A stretch of 11,370 nucleotides of DNA from contig CAVJSS010000021.1 of assembly GCA_963652335.1 (NCBI GenBank), forward strand, positions 1-11,370, read 5' to 3'. How positions within the stretch are numbered: position 1 is the stretch's first letter; every line of letters starts with the position of its first letter. Positions 6,815 to 11,370 of the stretch are shown here, piece after piece. The DNA comes from UBA4951 sp963652335. Lineage in GTDB: Bacteria; Bacillota_I; Bacilli_A; RFN20; CAG-826. A model generated the notes under the pieces. The model ran no database searches. It was not told the origin of the DNA and saw only the letters and a program-made list of their open reading frames with translations. A program made the translations under genes and the position numbers.

Positions 6815-6933
6815 GAATAATTTCGCCTTTCGCTTCATTTTCGCCCATTTCAGAGATTTGAACGATCGATTTTGGCTGACGAAATATTTCCTCTTGATCT
6901 CAATTCCCAATCGCAAATTCGAGAAAACAAGAA

Positions 6934-6966
6934 TTGACTTATTTATTTATAAGTCCATTCTATACG
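6934..6966 (+). promoter_or_regulatory. Candidate promoter with overlapping palindrome before the M6 protease gene
   Basis: TTGACT (6934-6939) is a good -35 box for the rightward gene. The only -10 candidates (TTCTAT at 6958 or TATACG at 6961) are weak or off-spaced. A perfect inverted repeat, GACTTAT-6-ATAAGTC (6936-6955), overlaps the -35 and spacer and could be an operator for an unknown regulator. The region 6815-6933 between the two divergent promoters shows nothing else I can assign. Confidence 0.35.
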
Positions 6967-7020
6967 GGCACTTTGGCTATCGTTTCAAGAGAAAGCGAAG
7001 CAAAAACGGAGGTAGAAACA

Positions 7021-8733
7021 ATGGGAAAGAAATTCAAATTCATACCGGTCCTATCATTGATATTCATTTTGGCTAGCTGCGATATCAGTTTTGGCCCAAA
7101 TAGCTCTGATTCATCTGCTGGGAGTACTTCAGATGACTCATCTTCGACGGTTTCGGATTCCTCAAGTCCTTCATCGTCGAGTTCGAGCAGCTCTTCATCG
7201 AACTCCTCTTCAAGCAGTTCAAGCTCGTCTTCTTCGTCCAGCAGCTCCAGTTCCTCTTCTTCAAGTAGCTCTTCGTCCAGTTCTAAGGAAGAAGGCGAAC
7301 TAGCCAAAACGAAGATGGCTTTCACTTATGACGATTATAACGAGAACAACTATTATGCGATCGACAATGCCCCAACATTGAACAACGCCAGCCTTTTGGT
7401 CATCCCTGTTTGGTTTACCGATTCCAGCAATTACATAACCACGGAAACGGCAAAGGACGCAGTCCGCAAAGACATTGATGCCGCTTTCTTTGGAAGCGTT
7501 GACGATACCGGTTGGAATTCGGTTCGAACTTTCTATGAAGGAGAGTCGATGGGAAGATTGCTTATCGATGGCAAGACCACTGACTGGTATACCTATAGCA
7601 AAGCATCCACTTCAATCACATCGACGAACCTCACTAACGATGTCATTTCCAGCGCGGTAACTTGGTATTTTAACAACAATCCGACAGATAGTCGCAAGAA
7701 TTATGACGCCAACGGTGACGGGTATATCGATTCGGTAATCGTCGTTTATGCCGCTCCTGATTATTCCGCTTCCGGAAGCAAAAACGATAACCTTTGGGCT
7801 TATTGCTATTGGATGCAAGATAGCAATGGCCAAAAGAAGAATAAGAGCAATCCAGGAATCAACACCTATTTTTGGTCCTCTTATGACTTCTTGTACGATT
7901 CTACGACTGCCAGGCAAAAAACCGGAACCTCTTACGGAAGCGGAGACAATGATAATTCCAGTTTGGATACACATACCTTCATCCATGAGATGGGACACGC
8001 TTTCGGCCTTGATGATTATTATGATTATGGCGATAGCAAATACGCTCCAGCCGGAGGTTTTTCCATGCAAGATTACAATGTCGCCGGCCATGATCCGTAT
8101 TCTTTGATGGCCTTTGGCTGGGTTGACCCATATATCCCAAATAGGCCCGGAACCTACACCTTAAGGCCATTTCAAAGCAGCCACGACGTTTTGCTTTTGA
8201 CCCCATTATGGAATGATTATGATTCTCCATTCGACGAATATATATTGGTTGAACTATATACTCCAACCGGATTCAATGAGCTTGACGCTTATCACCCATT
8301 GAGCGGACATTACCCTTCTGGCGTAACCAACACCGGAATCAGAGTCTGGCACGTCGATGCCAGATTGATAACGGTCGACAGCCGCGGATATATCAATTCC
8401 AATTTGACTTCTAACGTAGCTGAGGGAAATGTCACCCACGCTTTCTCAAACACGTATTCAAGCAAAGCCTCTCCGTTGGGTTCCTCTTATCAAAACTACA
8501 ATCTTTTGCAATATATTAGAAACGATAGGACCAGCACTTATCTGCCACGCGACTATATTTCCAACGAAAATATGTTCTATAATGGTGACACCTTCTCAAT
8601 GTCCACTTCTTTGAAACAATTCGTCAAAGTAAACAAGCTTAATAGCGGCGTATCCCTTGGTTGGGGCTTCAAAGTAGGAATCGAAGGCGAGGGAGAGGAC
8701 GCCATAGCGACCATCACCCTCTATAACGAATAG
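7021..8733 (+). CDS. M6-like zinc metalloprotease lipoprotein with a serine-rich stalk
   Basis: This is a predicted surface-anchored protease of 570 residues. ATG 7021 is chosen because GGAGG (7010-7014) precedes it and it opens a proper signal peptide with lipobox LASC (Cys20); the frame itself extends to 6934. Residues 28-88 are almost wholly serine, with some Asp and Thr, a flexible stalk holding the enzyme off the membrane. The catalytic domain has features of the immune inhibitor A/M6 family: LLVIPVWF, then SVRTFYEGESMGRLLIDG, a Ca-binding-like DANGDGYID (229-237), and the zinc motif HEMGHAFGLDDYYD (322-335; HExxHxxGxxD with His322, Glu323 and His326). No membrane anchor or sortase signal follows. 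Substrate is unknown; host or dietary protein is an inference. The next gene starts 13 bases on, with its ribosome site overlapping this stop, so they form one operon. Confidence 0.88.
   Translation: MGKKFKFIPVLSLIFILASCDISFGPNSSDSSAGSTSDDSSSTVSDSSSPSSSSSSSSSSNSSSSSSSSSSSSSSSSSSSSSSSSSSSKEEGELAKTKMAFTYDDYNENNYYAIDNAPTLNNASLLVIPVWFTDSSNYITTETAKDAVRKDIDAAFFGSVDDTGWNSVRTFYEGESMGRLLIDGKTTDWYTYSKASTSITSTNLTNDVISSAVTWYFNNNPTDSRKNYDANGDGYIDSVIVVYAAPDYSASGSKNDNLWAYCYWMQDSNGQKKNKSNPGINTYFWSSYDFLYDSTTARQKTGTSYGSGDNDNSSLDTHTFIHEMGHAFGLDDYYDYGDSKYAPAGGFSMQDYNVAGHDPYSLMAFGWVDPYIPNRPGTYTLRPFQSSHDVLLLTPLWNDYDSPFDEYILVELYTPTGFNELDAYHPLSGHYPSGVTNTGIRVWHVDARLITVDSRGYINSNLTSNVAEGNVTHAFSNTYSSKASPLGSSYQNYNLLQYIRNDRTSTYLPRDYISNENMFYNGDTFSMSTSLKQFVKVNKLNSGVSLGWGFKVGIEGEGEDAIATITLYNE
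7102..7284 (+). repeat. Serine-codon repeat tract encoding the lipoprotein stalk
   Basis: About 60 codons are nearly all Ser, but written with mixed codons (TCA, TCG, TCT, TCC, AGC, AGT) in irregular order. That mixture argues for selection on the amino acids and against simple DNA slippage, although the tract can still expand or contract by recombination. The apparent open frames on the opposite strand, rich in Glu and Leu, are a by-product of this codon pattern. Confidence 0.85.
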
Positions 8734-8746
8734 GAGATCAACTTCA

Positions 8747-9949
8747 ATGTCAAAACCATATCTTCCGATTACTTTGGTGACTGGATATCTTGGAAGCGGC
8801 AAAACCACTTTGCTTAACCACATCCTAAAAGACGCCAAAGACCATAAGATCGCAGTCATCGTAAACGATATAGGAGAAGTCAACATCGATGCCGAATTGA
8901 TAGAAAAAGGAGGCGTCGTCTCTTCCAACGACAACGATTTGGTCCCTCTTTCAAACGGCTGTATCTGCTGCACTTTGAAAGCGGACCTAATCAAACAAAT
9001 AACCAACCTTGCCGTCTCTGGCAAATATGATCACATCCTGATCGAAGCATCCGGAATCTGCGAACCAGTGCCTATCGCCCAATCGATAAGCTATATGGTC
9101 CAGCAATACGAAGCCCAAGGCCTTAAATCGCCTTATTATCTTGATGCGATTATCTCCGTTACGGATGCGAAACGCTTATCAGATGAATTCGGATGCGGCG
9201 AATCCTTGGAAACGGCTGAACGCGGTGAAGAGGATTTGGAGAATTTGATAATCCAGCAAATCGAATTCTGCGACATCATCCTTCTTAACAAAACTTCTGA
9301 TGTTTCCAAAGAAGAACTAGCCCGCATCAAAATGACGATCAAAGCCCTTCAGCCGGAAGCCAAGATCATCGAGACCGATTTCTGCAATGTCGATATCGAT
9401 GAGCTTATCGACCTCCATCTCTTCGATTTCGATAAGGCCGCCGGAAGCGCTGCTTGGATCAAAGAATTCGAGGATTGGGACAACGATGTCGAACATCATG
9501 ATGACGACGGCCATGACGATGGCAATGAGGAACACCATCATCACCATCATCACGAAGGCATCGAAAACGAAGAAGAAGGAACGGCCTTGGAATACGGAAT
9601 CAATACCTTCGTCTATTATCGTAGGCGCCCAATAGATAGGGATTTGTTCACTACTTGGGTCCAAGAAAACGACCACAAGATAATCAGGGCCAAAGGCATT
9701 ATCTATTTCACGAACGAAACAGAACGTTCCTATATCTATGAATCAGCCGGAAGGCAAGCCACTTTGCAAGATAACGGAAAATGGTATTCAGAGCAATTAT
9801 CCAAACGGCAGATCCAAAATCTCATCGTTTCGGACAAAGGTTACGCCCATGATTGGGACGAAACTTATAAAGATAAACTTATCAAGCTTGTCTTCATTGG
9901 CCAAAACCTTGATGAATCGGCGATAAGGAAAGAACTTGACGCAATGTGA
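8747..9949 (+). CDS. COG0523 (CobW/G3E family) GTPase, probable zinc metallochaperone
   Basis: This 400-residue cytoplasmic P-loop GTPase probably loads or traffics a transition metal. The Walker A is GYLGSGKTT (13-21). The metal-binding motif GCICC (71-75) provides the family CxCC cysteines (72, 74, 75). ILIEASGICEP (97-107) is the switch/Walker B region. A spacer of about 20 residues is packed with His, Asp and Glu (249-270, including seven consecutive His at 263-269), typical of metal storage loops. It is followed by the CobW C-terminal domain (about 285-400). The guanine-specificity motif reads NKTSD (181-185) rather than NKxD, with the Asp one place late. ATG 8747 has AGGAG (8732-8736) overlapping the upstream stop. 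Its neighbour is an exported zinc protease rather than cobalamin genes, so zinc is the likelier metal. No Zur-like operator was recognised. Confidence 0.9.
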   Translation: MSKPYLPITLVTGYLGSGKTTLLNHILKDAKDHKIAVIVNDIGEVNIDAELIEKGGVVSSNDNDLVPLSNGCICCTLKADLIKQITNLAVSGKYDHILIEASGICEPVPIAQSISYMVQQYEAQGLKSPYYLDAIISVTDAKRLSDEFGCGESLETAERGEEDLENLIIQQIEFCDIILLNKTSDVSKEELARIKMTIKALQPEAKIIETDFCNVDIDELIDLHLFDFDKAAGSAAWIKEFEDWDNDVEHHDDDGHDDGNEEHHHHHHHEGIENEEEGTALEYGINTFVYYRRRPIDRDLFTTWVQENDHKIIRAKGIIYFTNETERSYIYESAGRQATLQDNGKWYSEQLSKRQIQNLIVSDKGYAHDWDETYKDKLIKLVFIGQNLDESAIRKELDAM

Positions 9950-9950
9950 G

Positions 9951-9977
9951 AATAGAGCGGAATTCCGCTCTATTTTT
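9951..9977 (+). terminator. Intrinsic terminator after the COG0523 gene
   Basis: A perfect palindrome AATAGAGCGG-AATT-CCGCTCTATT (9951-9974), followed by T to 9977, starts directly after the TGA stop. The stem is strong enough to end the protease-chaperone operon. Confidence 0.9.
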
Positions 9978-10239
9978 CGAACGAGCCTTTTCTTGCGCGC
10001 AATAAACAAATTATATAGAGACTGCAACTTGCGATAATTAGCTAAGACGGCGAAGCCACTTAGATTTGAAGCATCTTTTAGACGATGTTTTTGCGTTGAA
10101 CGGATTCTTACTTATTGAAGATTTCGTAATGAAAATTTTCTTATGCTTTTTAAACTGAAAAAATATCGATGCCATCGTGGTATTTTTTGGGTGGCTTTAA
10201 AAAAACGAAAAAAATAACTCATAAAAAGAAATTGCCAAA
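9978..10239. other. Intergenic stretch without a recognisable gene
   Basis: I see no coding region with a ribosome site here. Two hairpins are possible. AAGCATC-8-GATGTTT (10072-10093) is followed by a short T run. A second, AAAAAATA (10158-10165) pairing with TATTTTTT (10181-10188), has an inner CGAT/ATCG stem. Both could be leaky terminators. From about 10190 the DNA is A-rich and leads into the promoter of the repressor gene. Confidence 0.5.
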
Positions 10240-10285
10240 TCGACATACTGCCTTTCGCAAAATTATAATAACGGCAAATAGGAGG
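10240..10285 (+). promoter_or_regulatory. Promoter and ribosome site of the XRE-ImmA operon
   Basis: A -35 box TCGACA (10240-10245), an 18-base spacer and a consensus -10 TATAAT (10264-10269) place the start near 10276. AGGAGG (10280-10285) follows at once, 9 bases before ATG 10295. The leader is therefore very short. I saw no clear palindromic operator, though XRE self-repression would be expected here. Confidence 0.65.
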
Positions 10286-10294
10286 AACGGTGTC

Positions 10295-10603
10295 ATGGAG
10301 GTAAAAGAGAGAATCAAAATGCTTATGGAGGAGCGACATCTGAATCAAAAGGAGTTGGCACGACTTTCTGGAGTGACCGAAGCTTCGATGTCGAAATACC
10401 TAAGCGGAGAAAGGACGCCGAGGATCGATGTCATCGTCAATATCGCAAATGCATTGAACGTCACGACCGATGAGCTGATCGGCAATGAAATCGAAAACGG
10501 CAATTTTGACATCACTCGGATGAAAGCCGTTTTGGCTAGAGGGATGAAAAACATGTCAGAAGACGATAGAAGAGAACTTATGTTATTTCTGCTTCAAAAG
10601 TAG
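10295..10603 (+). CDS. XRE-family helix-turn-helix repressor
   Basis: This 102-residue cytoplasmic DNA-binding protein has a Cro/CI-type fold at residues 5-62. The elements are IKMLMEERHLNQKELARLSG (7-26), the recognition helix VTEASMSKYLSGERTP (27-42), and IVNIANALNVTTDEL (47-61). The short C-terminal tail has a helix ending RRELMLFLLQK. It lacks the peptidase domain of long LexA/CI repressors, so it must be removed by a partner. The downstream ImmA/IrrE-type peptidase, 16 bases away, is the obvious candidate, as in ImmR-ImmA of ICEBs1 and DdrO-IrrE of Deinococcus. ATG 10295 is preferred over the longer frame from 10169 because of the AGGAGG just upstream. Targets beyond its own promoter are not visible. 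Confidence 0.9.
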   Translation: MEVKERIKMLMEERHLNQKELARLSGVTEASMSKYLSGERTPRIDVIVNIANALNVTTDELIGNEIENGNFDITRMKAVLARGMKNMSEDDRRELMLFLLQK

Positions 10604-10619
10604 AAAAGAAAGGAGAATT

Positions 10620-11219
10620 GTGAAACTCGAGGATGCAAAATACGAACAAATCAAAAAGGAAATAGCCAATTTCCTTGAGGATTACGACGTCAAGGAATTT
10701 CCAATCGATGTCTTTGCAATTGCGAAGAAGATGAAAGCGAAGGTCGATCGCTTATCTGAGATTTCGGAAAAATACCTAGGAAATCCGAACGGATATTTAA
10801 GGCGCGAACATCCAGATTCTTTCGTTATTTACGATTCTGAGTCTCAACAATTCATCATTTATATAGATGACTTGGGCACAAGGGAACGGAGACAAAGATT
10901 CTCGATGGCCCATGAATTGATGCACATCATCCTTGGCCATAGCGAGCAAAGCGAGAAAAACGAATCCGAAGCGAACTATGGCGCGACATATCTATTGGCG
11001 CCAGCATCACTTTCGCTCATAGAGCCAGACAACGACATCCTGCTTGATCCCGATATCGTCTCCGAATTGTTCGAGGTATCGGCTTCCGAAGCGAAAATCA
11101 TAGTCCGATATTACTCAAATCGTCTCTCATTGCATGATTTGAGCGAAAAGGATTATGAAAAGACCATCAATGATTTATTAAGGGATTCCTTCAAAGCTAA
11201 ATTGAGGGAATACCGTTAA
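10620..11219 (+). CDS. ImmA/IrrE-type zinc metallopeptidase (COG2856), probable anti-repressor
   Basis: This 199-residue cytoplasmic peptidase is likely to cleave or inactivate the XRE repressor encoded just upstream and so turn on its regulon. The core FSMAHELMHIILGH (94-107) contains HExxH (His98, Glu99, His102), and NESEANYGATYLLAP (114-128) gives the third ligand Glu117 in the family 'EaeAn.fA..LLmP' pattern. The N-terminal half (1-90) has the typical helix pair and FPIDVFAIAKKMKAKV (27-42). Beyond about 135 lie helices including SASEAKIIVRYYSNRL, which resembles the C-terminal helix-turn-helix-like part of ImmA. The start is GTG at 10620 with AAGGAG ending only 4-5 bases before it; no in-frame ATG lies nearby. 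All catalytic residues are intact. Whether it answers to DNA damage, redox or cell density cannot be told. Confidence 0.88.
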   Translation: MKLEDAKYEQIKKEIANFLEDYDVKEFPIDVFAIAKKMKAKVDRLSEISEKYLGNPNGYLRREHPDSFVIYDSESQQFIIYIDDLGTRERRQRFSMAHELMHIILGHSEQSEKNESEANYGATYLLAPASLSLIEPDNDILLDPDIVSELFEVSASEAKIIVRYYSNRLSLHDLSEKDYEKTINDLLRDSFKAKLREYR

Positions 11220-11253
11220 TAAAAAGGCCGACATCGTTCCAGCGATGAAGGCC
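11217..11253 (-). terminator. Minus-strand intrinsic terminator abutting the ImmA-like gene
   Basis: The stem GGCC-GA-CATCG, loop TTCCAG, CGATG-AA-GGCC (11226-11253) is followed on the minus strand by TTTTTATTA. On the plus strand there is no T tract, so this ends a leftward transcript coming from beyond 11253. The tail overlaps the stop codon of the ImmA-like gene. Confidence 0.7.
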
Positions 11254-11255
11254 GA

Positions 11256-11299
11256 GATATGCTACAAAGCACACCTATTCACGTACATTGTAGCATATC
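11256..11299. repeat. Perfect 12-bp inverted repeat with a 20-base loop
   Basis: GATATGCTACAA (11256-11267) and TTGTAGCATATC (11288-11299) are exact complements. No T run follows on either strand. The right arm, read leftward, contains TGCTACAAT (11295-11287), which fits an extended -10 promoter element. The arm pair could be an operator, a hairpin in a leftward RNA, or a site tied to the adjacent terminator. Confidence 0.75.
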
Positions 11300-11370
11300 C
11301 ACCAAAAAATTGTTTCCCATCTTTCTGAGTTGCCCTCATTTTAAATAGCGGACAATCGAGGAAATACATT
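11262..11370 (-). CDS. Possible C-terminus of a leftward gene entering from the right edge
   Basis: The minus strand is open from the right edge to TAG at 11264-11262, with an ATG at 11369-11367 that may be internal. The last 35 residues include FLDCPLFKMRATQKDGKQFF and end in NRCAL. The CP, GKQFFG and late Cys spacing faintly recalls a topoisomerase-type zinc ribbon with lost cysteines, but this is weak. The stop lies 8 bases before a minus-strand terminator, which is what one expects of a gene end. A chance frame of this length is quite possible. Confidence 0.3.
   Translation of the reverse strand, partial: MYFLDCPLFKMRATQKDGKQFFGGYATMYVNRCAL

Noticed and set aside
6615..7076. Plus-strand frame of 153 codons across the T-box leader
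   Set aside because: It is antisense to a well-supported RNA structure, has no recognisable protein features and runs into the signal peptide of the next gene in another frame.
6960..7325. Minus-strand frame of 121 codons rich in Glu and Leu
   Set aside because: It is the mirror of the serine-codon tract of the M6 lipoprotein; it has no ribosome site and only a compositional pattern.
7612..8091. Minus-strand frame of 159 codons, Ile-rich
   Set aside because: Lies wholly inside the catalytic domain of the M6 protease, whose zinc motif and conserved segments fix the coding strand.
10169..10294. N-terminal extension of the XRE repressor to 10169
   Set aside because: It spans the promoter boxes and the AGGAGG site, is Lys-rich without family similarity, and makes the repressor unusually long.

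Overview
The window looks like a chromosomal segment of a low-to-mid GC Gram-positive (Bacillota) bacterium, possibly one of the gut Bacilli or Mollicutes-related lineages. The evidence is a T-box leader, strong AGGAGG-type ribosome sites, lipoproteins with a clear lipobox, intrinsic terminators with T tails, and a lipoprotein with a long poly-serine linker. TGA serves as a normal stop and TGG encodes Trp, so the standard bacterial code applies. A species cannot be named from the sequence alone.

Region 1 (1-1354) is an AT-rich accessory patch that appears to be decaying. It holds the 3' end of a YhcG/DUF1016-type nuclease gene, an intact AbiEi-like winged-helix protein with no toxin partner behind it, a short remnant resembling the start of a ribbon-helix-helix protein, and the broken C-terminal half of a DUF4143 ATPase.

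Region 2 (1410-3770, minus strand) is a two-gene operon with a clear promoter and terminator: an AEC-family carrier followed by a D-2-hydroxyacid (D-lactate type) dehydrogenase. Together they suggest uptake or export of a 2-hydroxy or dicarboxylic acid and its NAD-linked interconversion with the 2-keto acid.

Region 3 (3928-6814, minus strand) is a complete methionine ABC importer operon, metN-metI-metQ, with 4-base ATGA overlaps. It lies behind a T-box leader whose specifier codon is ATG and whose T-box bulge (TGGT) matches an ACCA tRNA end. Promoter, specifier, antiterminator, competing terminator and intrinsic end terminator are all visible.

Region 4 (6934-9977, plus strand) is divergent from the met operon. 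It encodes a secreted M6-like zinc metalloprotease lipoprotein with a serine-rich stalk, followed 13 bases later by a COG0523 (CobW/G3E) GTPase metallochaperone with a His-rich loop, and then a perfect-palindrome terminator. The pairing suggests a zinc theme.

Region 5 (9978-11370) has about 320 bases without a recognisable gene, containing two weak hairpins. It is followed by an XRE repressor and an ImmA/IrrE-type zinc peptidase in one operon, a classic protease-relieved repression pair. At the right edge a minus-strand terminator, a perfect 12-bp inverted repeat and an open minus-strand frame suggest a convergent gene or small RNA that enters from outside the window.
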